DNA from: Euborellia annulipes
Lineage: Eukaryota; Arthropoda; Insecta; Dermaptera; Anisolabididae
NCBI GenBank assembly: GCA_023213315.1
Contig: JAKCPI010011712.1
Coordinates: 372,001 to 436,000, forward strand
Reading direction: 5' to 3'
DNA: 64,000 nucleotides
The notes beneath the pieces are model-generated. The model was not told the DNA's origin. It saw only the letters and a program-made list of their open reading frames with translations, and did no database searches. Of the stretch, positions 10,053 through 22,479 are shown piece by piece. A program made the position numbers and the translations under genes. The first letter of the stretch is position 1; every line of letters begins with the position of its first letter.

Positions 10053-10175
10053 CAGGGCCGGGCGAAATACTCAAAAGCCAGTATTTGAAATACAAAATTC
10101 AAATGTATTCCAAATACCTTAGCCTAAGTATTATGTATTTCAAATACTGGTTTTTGAGTATTTTGACCAGGCCTG
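10053..10175. mobile_element. hAT-type MITE, 123 bp, almost fully palindromic
   Basis: The left end is CAGGGCCGGGCGAAATACTC and the right end GAGTATTTTGACCAGGCCTG. The flanks TTGTCTAG and TTGTTTGG agree at 6 of 8 positions. The interior repeats GTATTTGAAATAC as in the neighbouring 8682-10030 element, so both belong to one family. Confidence 0.6.
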
Positions 10176-10183
10176 TTGTTTGG

Positions 10184-12060
10184 TAGGTAGGTTTGCAGCC
10201 CGAACCAAGATAAAAAGGCAAATCCATATTTTGAAAATATGCAGATATACTTATTATATTATATAAATAAAAATAAGCGAAGCGAGCAAATTAACATTTT
10301 ACCCGTTGATAATTGAGCTCCCTTTAAAATCTAATTTTGTTCTTTGGTAGTCGGGTTTAAACAGCTGCGAGGCGGCCATTTACACAGATATCTCACTTAA
10401 ATACGAGCCGAGCCGTATCTTCTACTATAAGTCAAATATTGAATAGGAAAGTTTAAATGAATATTTTTCTCTTTGAGGAACGCATATATCGAGAGAACAA
10501 TTTAAGTAAGGCATGATGGATTCAATATGACATGCAATTAATTCGGAAAGATTTAGCAATCAAGATTAAATGAAATTCAGTGGAGAATCACATGAGAGAG
10601 ATTAGACAAATTGAATTAGCTGTAAAAATAATATGTAACGTAATTCCACAATAATAAGATTATCTATAATGGAATTCCGTTCAGGTTACATCCATTGAAT
10701 AATGATAGTAGGGATGTCAGCCACATGTCGAATCTTATTAAATTTAATAATCGTGATGAGGTAAATAAATGTGGAGACATTTTGATCTTAAGGAGAAGAT
10801 TACCTTCTATGATCTCCATTTTGATTTGTTGCTTTCAATTCTAAAGAGACATACTTTTTCTCTCTTTCTTTAAATTTCCTTTCGCTTTAATAGAAATATA
10901 ATTAAATTTGAAAGGAAACCGTATAACAACTGGAACATTTGATTCTTTCGAAAAATAAAATTGAATTAAAAATTTTGTTTTTTTACTAAATTTATAAAAG
11001 AATCCAGGAATAATTTAAATAGATATTTGAATAAATGTCAACATATCAATAATCTATAAATATAATACTAAACTGTGAACAAAACTTCTCCTTGACCCAT
11101 TAATAAGTAAGAATTTTATTAAGAGTTGGTTTTAATGGTTTGCCAAGGGCCGGATTTAGATTCTATAGAGCTCTAAGTTGAGCATGGGGCCGATTTTGGG
11201 GCTATGAATTACTATATTATATCGGCAAACATGCCAAGCAGGAAAAAAAGACCAAACAAAATTTAGTAATAAATAGCTGATTACCGAGTTTTACCGAGAT
11301 TTACCATATTTGTATGTTAATGAATTTATAATTTTTAAATAATTATATTTTAAAGGTCGAAACGTACAGTGTTTATATTTTAAATAAACAATTAATAACA
11401 AATGTGGTATATAATAATAATAATAATAATAATACAAACCACAAAAGCTTTAATAAGGATATTAATTTAATAAATTTTCTCACAAGATTTAATAAATAAA
11501 ATTCATTTAAATAAATATTTTTTTATTCCTTGTCAAAATTAAACAATTCACTTTATTAATATAAATAAGAATACCGGTAAATATATTAATATAAATAAAT
11601 AACAAATATACTTTAAAAGCTTGAATGTAAATTTGCCTTTGGAATGCTTTATTCCTTGCTATTCAATGAAATATTTATGATAATACTTTATAAGTGACAA
11701 GTGAGAGGTGATTAATTATTTATCTTATATTTTTCTTTGTCTAAATCTGTAGTTCTCAACCTTTTTCAACTATGGACCTCTCTGGCGATGAAAAACTTTT
11801 GGTCTTTTAAAAGAAAAAACATTTTAATCCTACAATATCTTGAATGCTTGATTACAATTTCTTTCTTTTCTGAATTTATTTTCTGTTTTTGAGAATAACC
11901 AAGAGAAAATATTAAAAGATCAAATTTAGAATTGTAATAGATTTTTTTTTTAATTTTGTCAAACTAAGACAAATGATTGAATTAATTAATTTGAGCGAAA
12001 TAATTCTAAGCTTTTAAAAGCAATTTATTGATTTTAATATTTTTCATTAAATTTAAATTT
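10184..12060. other. AT-rich stretch with MITE scraps and an ATA microsatellite
   Basis: At 11148 GGGCCGGATTTAG resembles a hAT end but has no partner. An ATA repeat lies at 11413-11433. At 11748-11790 GTTCTCAACCTTTTTCAA resembles the end of a widespread hAT family, also without a partner. I see no exon. Confidence 0.35.
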
Positions 12061-12135
12061 TTATGCAGCTTTATAAGGCAAATTATCACGGGGATGACTG
12101 AAAGTTTTATTCGATAACCAAGCAGATTTAGCTTC

Positions 12136-12232
12136 ATGACAAGTAACTATAAATCTGCTAACACCGGAAGGATAGACAGCTTGGTTGGCTGGATGGCGGC
12201 TACCGCTAAGGATTTGAATGAATCCGGTACAG
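12136..12232 (+). CDS. Candidate first coding exon (weak)
   Basis: An ATG at 12136 opens 32 codons plus one base, ending at a plausible donor (ACAG|GTGCGT, GT at 12233). The translation begins MTSNYKSANTGRIDSLVGW and goes on MAATAKDLNESGT. The composition is less AT-rich than the surroundings. There is a stop in frame shortly upstream and no convincing acceptor, so it would have to be a first exon. No family is recognised. A chance frame is a real alternative. Confidence 0.3.
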
Positions 12233-12239
12233 GTGCGTG

Positions 12240-13885
12240 CAAAGTCTTAAACTACCTAGATATTCTTATCAGTAATTAAAATTTCAGAGATTTTTGCTTT
12301 TATTTTTAGCTTCACAATCATGGTTGAAAAAACTCAGGTTTTCATGCAAAATTGTAAAATTAATACTTGCCTAATTTGCTAAATAATCTAAATAAGAAGT
12401 CTGTAAGCATTTGCGGATCTAGGAAATAATTTCAGGGGGGGGGATCTCACATCCACATATACAATATGAACGAGTGTTTATATGTTCGTCCAAATATATA
12501 AAAAGAAATTCACAAAAAAATCTTATTTCGCCATCCGAGCTTGTCTCTAATTTGTTTTAATATTTGTTCTAACCAAAGAATCAATTTAGAGTTTATCGTG
12601 GCCTGCCAGAGATTTATTTAGTTTAGTAAAAAATATTATTTTTAAATAATAAAGGAACTAACCTGTAAATGACAGTTTTGACATTAGTTTTAAATATCCT
12701 GTGCTAAGCCTTGGTTATTCCGTAAACTAAGAAGTGCGGATTTCATATAACATGTTACATTCCTATAACACGAACTCGGCATTCCATGAATTAGGTAAAT
12801 TAGATGTAGCATACTCGTGTAAAAATATCAATTACCTTATTAAATTGAAGTCAATCTAACTTTTATTACTTTCACATTCGCTATTTATATTTGACCCAAG
12901 TCCATTAGTCCCATAATCTAATTTATCGTATCTCTTTCGAAAGGGATCGTTCCTGTCACAGCAGTTCCCTAATCCTTATCCCTTCTCACTTTCCCCCCTC
13001 CCCATTTTCCTAAGATTTAACTCATTCCATTTCAGTGACCTTCTGTCAATAATTTCGTGGTTGGCATAAAAATACATTATATTGCTATATCACTAGGTAT
13101 ACATTACTTGTCAAGTTCTAAAAGTAATAACTTTGATTCAAAAAGTTCAAGAAAATATATAATTTTCTCTAGTTGACAGAGAGAACCCCCTCCCCCTGAA
13201 ACACGAAAATAAGCTTTTAAATAAAATCGGCCAAAAATACTAGTACTTTACTATTTATAACTTTTACATCTTGAATTCAAATGTACTGACGGACAGGGCC
13301 GGATTTAAGAGTAAGCTGCCTATAAGCTAAAGTCCATTTGCCGGTTCCTCTATAGTTCATATTTGCTTAATATATTTGTTATAATACAAGAATATGTGCT
13401 ATGAATTTGTATTATGTTATAGTTTTAGAAAGCAGGCTAAGTTGAAGGCCTAAAACATATTTTTAAGTTACATGTATTCTTAAATTCGTAGCGAAAATAT
13501 TATTAACCTCTGAAATACTTGATTTTAACTTTTGAATCCTGCTGCCGGAAACTAAATATATCTTGTCACAGAAACAGTTATGCACGCGGATAAGCGAACT
13601 GTGCGGTTGAAGGGCATGTGTATAGATACGAGATTTTCTAGAGATTTTGCATTTCAGGCTGATGCCTGGCAGCTGTCCGCATTGCGGGTAGCCATTTGGT
13701 GTGTATGTGCCCTTAGTCTAATTGAAGTTTTTGAACAAAATGGAATTTTGTAAATTGTTTTTATGATTTAATTTCTCTTTCGTTGACTTAGCAGATATTT
13801 TATTACGTAATAATAATGGATGACAAGACAGAGTTTGATAGTAAAGCGATAAGTGTTTTTAAAACGGAACCTTGTTTTTTTTTTA
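12240..13885. other. AT-rich stretch with a family A fragment and a hAT end
   Basis: A family A interior fragment lies at about 13194-13275 (AATAAGCTTTTAAATAAAAT, then ACTAGTACTTT). A hAT-like end CAGGGCCGGATTTAAG lies at 13295 with no partner. Bases 13560-13720 have balanced composition but no frame that I can support. Confidence 0.35.
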
Positions 13886-14100
13886 TATTGCGTTTTTCTT
13901 GCCGGCCTTTTTATTTGGGATTCCGTTCTCGTTTGGAGGTAACAGGAAATAGACAGGGTGGAGCAAAACAGGACAGAAAGGTGCCGAGAAGATGAGAGGA
14001 GTTTTTCCCAACCGACGCCCCGTCCACCAACGAGTATATAGTGAAAAGTGACTAGCGCGCACTCTCGTGGCGAGCGCAGCGCGCTCTACGCTCTACATAA
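13886..14100. promoter_or_regulatory. GC-rich block, possible promoter
   Basis: CpG-rich sequence at 14050-14090 (GCGCGC, GCGAGCGCAGCGCGC) is unusual here. A TATATAG word at about 14035 lies roughly 25 bp before it. There is no clear first exon on either strand. Frames at 14105-14399 are open on both strands and match nothing known to me. Confidence 0.2.
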
Positions 14101-14399
14101 TAAATCATCGCTGGTAACAGACACTTAATTTTCGGAAAGGAAACGCTTTCCTCCACCTTTTGTTCTTCGGAGCGTGAACTTTGGCAAAAGCTATTATGCC
14201 ATCGTTTGACTTACAACCCCCTGATCTGATCGCCATGATGCGAATCGAACCCTTCATTGATGACACCTGCGACTTCATTTCAATAAAATATGATTCAATA
14301 GAGTTAAAACAAAAAGGAGAAAAAAGAGAGCCACATTCAATTATTTCCAAGAGATTATTGACATTAAATATCATACTTTCTTGGAAAAAGTTCATTTGA

Positions 14400-16110
14400 T
14401 ATTTTATAATATACTTGTCACAATGCCACGTTAAATGTTAACCTGAGAAAACTTCACTTCACATACGCCTAGCCTCGGATATACAATACAAGGGATCTGT
14501 TTTGAAAAAGATGGTGCTGCTAATGGCTCAAGGGTTTCTAGGCGCGGAGGGGGTAGTTTTATGTAGCATAAGGAAAACCAGGTTACTGACCACAGTAAAC
14601 ACACTCACTAGTCGGCGTTTTCCCTTTTGGGCCCACATCCTTTATAATAGTACTTTTGTAAATTTTGTTTTTTCCCCAACGTCACATAAATTAATAATAA
14701 AGTCATTTAAAAAAAAAGTTATATAATTTTTAGAGAAAATAAAACTTTTTTGAGTTGTATAGGAATATCAAATTTAAAATTGGAAAAAAAAATAATTAAA
14801 TTTAATTAATTTTATTAAATCAAAAACCGACACACTTCAGCCAGATGAATTCACACACATCCGGATATTTTACAAGTTTCTTTCAAATTTTTTTATTTTA
14901 TTATCAAAATTATTTTTCAAAATTGTAATTTTGCATAACATCACCAAACCCTTAGTGACCGGCATCGGAAGCGACTAGCCGCACACTTTCGCTAATTTAA
15001 AGTTGCACTCTGTACTTGTTTGCCAGAATATATATATACAAAAAAAATTTTAAGTATTAATTTTTAAAATTTTATGTTAAAATTAATTACCTCCTTTACC
15101 CCCCCCCTCCACTTCCTTTGTAACAGCCATTGATATTAGTAGAAGTTGCTTATGAGATGATTTTTTCAAATTTTATGCTTATTGAAAACTTTTTATTCAA
15201 GATTTTTATGCTTTTTTACGCAATTTCGTTCCATATTTTTATGCTTTTTTGTCTGGTCTTTAATTATAAATAGTTTACCGTCACATCTAAAAAAAATAGC
15301 AATGAATTGGGGATCGCTGGTCTACAAAAGAAAAAGAAAAATATTTTTATTTGATAATTTTAATTTAAACTATTCTAGCGGATCAAAAGGGGAGGGGGGG
15401 CGCCAAAAAGACCTGACACGGAAGAGACAAAATCCCCAGGAACCGCCCTGGTAATAAAATTTTTGATAATATATCTTTTAAACTTTCAATTTTATATTAA
15501 TTTCTAATTTTTTCTCTTTGGGATAGAATTTAATTTTTTATCTCTTTAATTTCAATGTAACTAATTACCTTAAAAATTTCCAAATTAAAATATTAACTCT
15601 AAATGAATTCATTATTAATTTCAATTCTCATTAGAAATAAATTTTTATTTTATATTATCTCCATTCTTGTGAGAGGGAAATGAGGGTTCATCTATCGATT
15701 TTGCATTTGATTCCCGCTCCAACTCTGGTCCATTACATCTTCATCTCTCAATTATAATCCATCTGACATTTAAATACCTCTACAAATTTGATAGACTCGC
15801 TATCTTGCCATTCTATAATTCGCTTGCTAAAGAATGAAACATGATTTTTGAAGTCCTCAGTGTTTATGCAGAAAGGAATTAATGTAATTATTTAGCTTTT
15901 TTTTAGAATGAGTGAAAAGCCGCCATCCTTAAGAACTTTAGTTTAAGGCATGATTTCTTGTTTTTATTTTCACATTTCATTCAGGAGGTGCAGATATCTA
16001 ACACTTTGGAAACAACTATTAAACAGTCAAAAGGGCCTACAAGAGAGACTGACGATTTCAAGCAGGGGAAAATGTGATAAAAATGACTTTGAAGTGGTTC
16101 ATATTAACAC
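14400..16110. other. AT-rich stretch, nothing recognised
   Basis: There are short homopolymers and a C run near 15098. No element ends, splice-bounded frames or RNA genes were found. Confidence 0.4.
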
Positions 16111-16120
16111 TGCATGTCAC

Positions 16121-16538
16121 TAGGGATGTTCGATAATGGAAAAAAATAATCGATTATTCCGATTAATCGATAATTTCGAGTATGGAAAAAATAATCAAAT
16201 ATGAAAAAAATTAATCGATTATGAAAAAAAAATAATTGATTATACTTTTTTTTCTCTGGTAAAATTTCCATTTTTGACGTGACAACGTCTTACAAATCAT
16301 GGGTCTATATTGGCCGGATAGGGAGGCATGCACGAAAAATTTTAGAGGCTTGAATAACTCCTCTGTTTTAAGAGGTATAATTATGATGAATATACGGTTA
16401 GAAAGAATGATTCTTCAGCTATTTTCCCTCTCGCGAAAATCATTTGACTTTTTTTAGCATGCGAGTCTCATCCCATCTTTTCAAACTCATGTTTCACGAA
16501 AATAATCGATTATTAATCGATTATTTTGCGCAGCCCTA
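16121..16538. mobile_element. hAT-type MITE with TAGGGATG end
   Basis: It starts TAGGGATGTTCG and ends CGCAGCCCTA. It is flanked by CATGTCAC (16113-16120) and CATATCAC (16539-16546), 7 of 8 identical. The interior holds repeated AATCGATTATT words and, at 16431-16490, the module shared with 1373-1435. The terminus resembles the element at 62902-63208. Confidence 0.65.
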
Positions 16539-16549
16539 CATATCACTAA

Positions 16550-17940
16550 TAAGTCTCTCAAAAAATGAACCTATATCTTTTAAGATAGATTGTTAAATTG
16601 GTTTGATTTTTCTTTTTTATTTCTTTTCGCCTTATTTGTACCTCATACCACTAAATTGTACCACATATGTTGTCTACCTCATTATTACTCCAACCATTAT
16701 CAGTGATTGCAAATTCTATATCTGGGGAAGCATATAATTTCTATTCTGTCTTAAAATGCTGGCCTATGAACGCTAGTAAATGCGGTAAGGCCTATTGATA
16801 TGTACAAGAATGTACAGCACGAATTTCGGTGGTGCAATTATGGCGCTGGTACAAATTAAGCGCACTTCCATTACAGGATTCAGTTTAACATTTAAAAAAA
16901 AATAAATGATGATCAATCAAGTGTTCTTCTTCTTCTTCTTCTTCTGTCCTCGCCATTATTAATCCCGCGGTGCGGGGTCGGCGGACCTTACCCTCTCCCT
17001 CCACTCTCCCCTATCCAATGCACATATTAAAAAAGTAACACAAGTCTGCACTGGAGTGGAAAAAAAAATATCATAGAGGGATGTAAAAATATTTTAAAAA
17101 TAGAATTAATAGACATTTTAACCTTTCATTTATTTCTGCAAATAATAAGCTGTTAGGAAAAATAGAAAGAGGAAGTTGTATTTTCTCAAGCAGAGTAGTC
17201 TTGAAAATACTAGGTGCTAGAGCACACTACCGTCTTGGGCCCTTTGAGCAAGATTCTCTAATTGAGTTAGAAAGCCGACACTTGGCATTCATTGTTCCGT
17301 CTCATAGCATGCATAGCATTAAAGCAATAGCGAGCGCATGTCTATTTGTTGTCTGCTTATAAATGGCCTTCGATATTTCAACATGATGGCTCTGCAAGGG
17401 ATGATCCCCTTTAAACTCAAGGTCATCAACTCTGATTTATTCAATTAAATCACCACAATTATTCACCTGAAATTACTCACTTGTTTACATCATTATGTCT
17501 ATAAAGTAATTTTAATTTTCGAATTAATGAAATTAAAAATTTATTCCGCAGTTCGGGAATACGTTTTTTAGCGAGCTGAGAACGAAAGTCATACCTTTTG
17601 CTTAGAGTTAATTAAAATTCCATCGTAAGGTTGAGTTAAATTTAGGCTTGTCTCCATTATTTTTACGCGCAAAGTACATAATTTATCTTGGATGTTATAA
17701 GTGACACTTTATTTACATACATCCTTTTTAGTTTTGTTTGAATATTTATTCAACATAAACGAACATTTTTTTTTATAGTTTCTTTTTTTATAATATAAAT
17801 TAATTATAATTATTATATAAAAAATGAAATAAATTAGTTATACGCATATTTACAGTAAAATTAATTAATTATATTCATTGTACAATTCTACAGCAAAATG
17901 AGATTCTTTTTGGCAACGGGAAGAAAAATGGACTTAAGTG
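16550..17940. other. AT-rich stretch with a TTC microsatellite
   Basis: (TTC)n lies at 16925-16944. Bases 17190-17400 are less AT-rich and may hold unrecognised sequence, but I found no splice-bounded frame. Confidence 0.35.
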
Positions 17941-17944
17941 CAGA

Positions 17945-18717
17945 GGGGTCGTCCACATATTATGTAACGCCTTTTTTGACGATATTCTAGTCGCCCGCCC
18001 CCTTGTCACAGGGGCGCGGACTTCCCAAGGGTATTAACAGGGGCGCCGGAACGAATTTGAATCAGGGGGGAGGGCAAAGAAAATTTTTTTTAGAAAATTA
18101 AAATAATTTAATATGTTCAAATAGTATAAAACAAATCTACTATAAAGCTTTAAAAATTTTAAATAATATCACAATTTTAATAAAATTAAAATTTTAAAAA
18201 ATTTGCTAGTGATTCTATCAAAATTTTTTAGGCTATATAGTAGATTTGTTTTATACTATTTGGAAGGAAATAAATATTTTTAATTTTCTTATTTTAATTC
18301 AATATAAAACGTTTTTAAAAATTAGAAATACAATAGGGTTATATAAAATATTTTGTAAAAAAATAAATTTCTTACTCTTTTAATTTTTTTTAATTTAAAA
18401 GATTTTATTTTTAAAAGTAAAAATGTATCATTTTTAAAAATAAATCAAATAAAAGAAGACATATTGCCCCCCTCTGCCCCCTCCTATAGGATGCCAGGAG
18501 GGGTGGGGCAATGTACCCTTGCCCCCCCCCCAGCTCTGGCGCCTATGACAGTTAGTCACATACAAACAAACCCCCTTACAAATATTATGTCACAACATAG
18601 AACTACCCCTTTCCTTCTGTTGCGAATCTCATTCGACTTTTTTTTTACTATACGTGTCTCAACTCATCTTTTCAAATTCAGGTTGCGTTTTATAAATTCA
18701 ACTTAAAACCCCAGGGC
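17945..18717. mobile_element. GGGGTCGTCCAC-type MITE, broken by a hAT insertion
   Basis: The left end GGGGTCGTCCACATATTATG matches the ends at 34054 and 28440. After the nested element (18038-18547) the interior resumes with GTCACATACAAACAAACCCC, which also occurs in reverse at 34760-34790. Bases 18619-18700 match 34395-34460 in reverse. The right terminus is not found; a further hAT element starts at 18724. Confidence 0.5.
18038..18547. mobile_element. hAT-like MITE, about 510 bp
   Basis: The left end CAGGGGCGCCGGAAC and right end GCTCTGGCGCCTATG are imperfect inverted repeats. Within it, an AT-rich palindrome around 18110-18270 repeats TAGTATAAAACAAATCTACT in both orientations. No matching 8-bp flank was found, so the boundaries are less sure than for the others. 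Confidence 0.45.
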
Positions 18718-18723
18718 CCCCAT

Positions 18724-18933
18724 CAGCGGCGTAGCTAGCCTTTGAGGGCGGAGGGGGCGAAGCTCAACTGGGGCGCCGTTTTTCGTTCGACGTTTTTTTT
18801 TTTAGTATTCGAATCTCTTTCGAGCTTTTTGTAATTTTTCTCCGGTTTTGTGATATAAAATTAAGAAAAACTTGATTCGCCTTGGGCGGAGGGAGCGAGC
18901 GCTCCCCTTCGCCCCCACCTGGATACGCTACTG
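18724..18933. mobile_element. hAT-like MITE, 210 bp
   Basis: The left end is CAGCGGCGTAGCTAGCC and the right end GGATACGCTACTG. CAGYGGCGTAGC-type ends are common in animal hAT elements. Left flank and right flank do not match, so the target duplication has decayed or the right end is displaced. A relative starts at 26801. Confidence 0.5.
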
Positions 18934-18939
18934 TGTGTG

Positions 18940-20775
18940 AATATGTGTGTGTTATTGTGAGTGTGAATGAGAAAAAAGTGTGAATTTTTTTTTTCTAAAA
19001 AAAAAAATTCAATATCAAGGACTATACTATTTAAAAAATAAGAAAAAGATAATTACTTTTTCATAAAGATGCACCATAATAAGTTGGCGAAATTCATTTG
19101 AAGACATCCATTCAGGTGTTGGTTGCTGCTATCGCTTACTATCTAAACAAAAAAATCTCAAAATGTTAAATAAAAAACTCATATTCAAAATTAATTCTCT
19201 TTTGATGAATTAATTATGAATACAAGTTGACATCCTCGGCTGAAAAATAAAATGGGAAACATTTATTCTTTTTTTAATAGTTTATACATAGTTTTTACAT
19301 AAAAAATATTATTTTAAATACACAACACAAATTCACACAATTAAGCTTCTTTTGAAGAGGTTGAGGCGTGGAGGCGTCTTCTTCATAGAGTATTGCCTTT
19401 GTTGATATGTATTCTTGGTCTTCATAGTCTTCGAAGAATGAATGTTCGTACTTCACTCACAATTCTTCCTTTTTATTCTTCGCATAAAATGCATAAAAAT
19501 CAGAAAAGAAAGATCATAAAGATCTTAAAAAAAGCTTTAGAAGTGCAAAAATTGCATATTCATTAAGTGTGACCACTCTCCCAAATTCAAATATCATTGT
19601 TGTTTAAGTGAAGCTAAGCTAAAGGGACCTATATTTAAATATATTGCGCCCGGGGAGAGTGATCCCCCTCACCTCTATCATTCCCTAATATAATAAAAAT
19701 CGAAAGACATGCATTTAATTTTGGCCGAAGAAAACTTTCATAGGCCTAAGGCCTAATTAATTTTGTCCGAATAGCAGAAACTTGTTGTATTTTCATTGGA
19801 CTTATCATCTTAACACAAGGATCCGAACTGAACTGAGTATTGATGGTGAAATACCTGCCTAAATCTAGTAATCATTTATCGAAAGGTTGTTATTACTCTC
19901 CACAAGAGAATCTTTATATTCACTTGCTGTTCGAAATCAATGTGATCAGAATCAAGAATCCAATGAAACATGACAAGTTTCGGTTTTTGAGTTATATCAA
20001 AAATAAAAAAAAAAAAATAAAAAACTAGAACTCGTCTCTTCCTTCCAAACTCTAGACTGCCTAACGTCTAACGGGGGTAAACAGTGATTTTTGATTGCAT
20101 GCTGATATTCTAGCGAACGGAAATCAAAGAGAGCTCAAGTTTACAAAAAATATTTACAAAAAAATAATGTCCCTTAATTCTAACAACAATTGAAATAATA
20201 AAGCAGAATAAAAAAAATACAGTAGATCATTGACATTTTAAAGTTTCAATAAATAGAGAAAAAATAATAAAAAATTTTAAAAAATTTCAAAATATATCAA
20301 ATAAATTTTGCTCCTAATAAAATGAAAAAGTGTTGGCATATTAAAATTTTATAATTTTTGTGAGTTTTCTTTTATCTAATAAAGTTCCAAATAATTCAGA
20401 AGGACTTGTCGGGACTTCTTTTAATGATTCACACTCATGTCACATATAAATTAATATTCAACCATTAAAGGAATTTACAAATTAATTTAGAGCATTTGGA
20501 GTTTGATCCAAGGACTCTATATAAAGAATTGCAAGTTAACTTGTATATGGCATCTGAATGTGAACTGCTGATGAAGAAATGCCTAAAATACTTCAAAAAA
20601 ATTATGAAACAATTATTAAATAAATTTTATACAAAGAAAAATTATAAAATTTTAATTAGCAGTCACTTGAGTCAAGGACTGACTGTATATATAATTCAAA
20701 TATATACTATATAAAAAATAAAAATATGAAAACTATAAATTTAATTTTTATTTTGCTTTTTACAATTTTTACTTA
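18940..20775. other. AT-rich stretch, nothing recognised
   Basis: A TG-rich patch lies near 18930-18965. Otherwise there are AT-rich unique-looking sequences without supported frames or element ends. Confidence 0.4.
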
Positions 20776-20777
20776 TA

Positions 20778-21056
20778 TAACTATTGCTTGCGGAAAAAGA
20801 GTAAAGAGACAATAGAGTTATTATATATAAATCAAATTCTTAATTAATTATAAAATTGAACATTTTACATTTACAAGATAGCTACTTTCGAAGAAATTTT
20901 TCAAACAAAATAAAAAATATTAATTTTATTAAATTTAAATAAAATTAAATTAAATTATTTTTTGTACTGAATCTCTAAATTGGTAATCTTTTAAGCATTT
21001 TAAACTACCATTTTTTTTTAGACCTCTTGGCTTTACTCGTTTTTCGCAAGCAATAA
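20778..21056. repeat. Inverted repeat with about 30-bp arms
   Basis: ATTGCTTGCGGAAAAAGAGT near 20784 reappears inverted near 21035-21055 (ACTCGTTTTTCGCAAGCAAT). The spacer is AT-rich. It is probably a MITE; the target duplication is unclear. Confidence 0.4.
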
Positions 21057-21059
21057 TAA

Positions 21060-22115
21060 AAATAATAAAAATAAGCAAATCTGAGGGGATTTAGGAGTTG
21101 AAAAAAAAACCTTCGAAATTAAAAATTGACAAAAACAAATTTTAACAAGTCTAAAAACAAATTTTGAAAATTAAACATTTTAATTTATAGAAACCGTCCC
21201 CTTAATCGTCGATGACAGGATCTGCTTATTTAAAATAAAGAGGAGACTCAGATTGGTAAAAATATTTGCAGCCAATTAATACATTTTGTAGCAAAATTGT
21301 TTAGTTTTGGTTTTTATGATTATATTGATATTATAAGCTTTATTATGTGTATGTGTAGTTTAAAAATGGCTGCATCAATTTATTAATTTGTTTAACTTCT
21401 TTGATAAAATTTCTTTAATTTGAATTTTTGATTCAAAATATAATTTTTAGTTTGTAAATAAAGAATTAAAAAATCTAAATGGTCCTTATGTCCATTCCTA
21501 CTCCTATAGAGAGGGCATGTAAATACCTTGTTTCATTTCCATCCTCCATTTCCATCGAATCGCTCGAAGAATACACTGAAAGAGAAGCCCTGAAGCTAAA
21601 AACCCACCCTTTCTTCAATACCTATTAGCTAAATGTTTGCCAGAATGGCAGAACACACCTTATAACATGACGACTTGGTGATCTCGCAGAAAGGCAGCAA
21701 GGCAGCAAGGAAACCTAACCTAAAGAGGAAGAGAGTTTGGGGCCTAAAATACCTATGTGTGTGTGAGTGTTTGAGAGGAAGGGTAGGGAGGTAGAGGATT
21801 GAGAGAGTTATTTTCATCTTTAAACTTCATTTGAACTGAAAATTGAATTTTATAATCAATTTTTATAAAATTTTCAAATATCTATAATTTTGTTTTTTTA
21901 TATATAAATTGATATTTTTTTTCTTTATTTATTACAATTTTTATTTTATTTATATATAAAAAAAATCACACGGTATAAGAATGATTCGGAAAAAAATAGA
22001 AATCAACATAGTTTATTTAGAGAAATTAGTAGTTTTAGGTAAATAATGAAATTCTAATTAAAAATAAATGAACTTTAATAAAAGAATATAGTGAAAAAAT
22101 GAAAATAACCAAGTT
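21060..22115. other. AT-rich stretch, nothing recognised
   Basis: I see no exon, RNA gene or element ends. Bases 21480-21820 are of balanced composition with no identifiable product. Confidence 0.4.
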
Positions 22116-22125
22116 GCAAATCAGG

Positions 22126-22474
22126 GTTCTCAACCACCGCGCATTGCAATTGCACCACGAGATGTTTTCTTTTATATAAAAATTAAATTTATTTTTATTA
22201 TTTATTTATTTTATTTTATTTTTTTTTTTTTTTGTAATTTAAATATAAATTACAACATCACGATGGACAAGTGCAAATATGAAAAAATTAAAGATATTCC
22301 CGTTCAGAAGAAAAATGAAAATTTCTTAATTATTTTTATTATTAAAGTAATAGAATCATAATTTGTCTTTGAAAATGTTAATCGTTTTTCGTTTATCCGT
22401 TTTATGAATACAAAAGTGAATAAGTAACGGTTTATAATTGAAAATAAGTTGGGAACCACATGACTTACATAATA
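22126..22474. mobile_element. hAT-like MITE (GGTTCTCAACC type)
   Basis: The left end CAGGGTTCTCAACCACC and right end GTTGGGAACCACATG form an imperfect inverted pair. The type is widespread in animals. Single ends of similar type occur at 11748 and at 59484-59499 (GGTTGAGAATCACTG). Confidence 0.4.
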
Positions 22475-22479
22475 TATGT

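Noticed and set aside
14222..14260. GGTTCGATTC word on the minus strand, possible tRNA
   Set aside because: Flanking stems do not pair and box A is missing.
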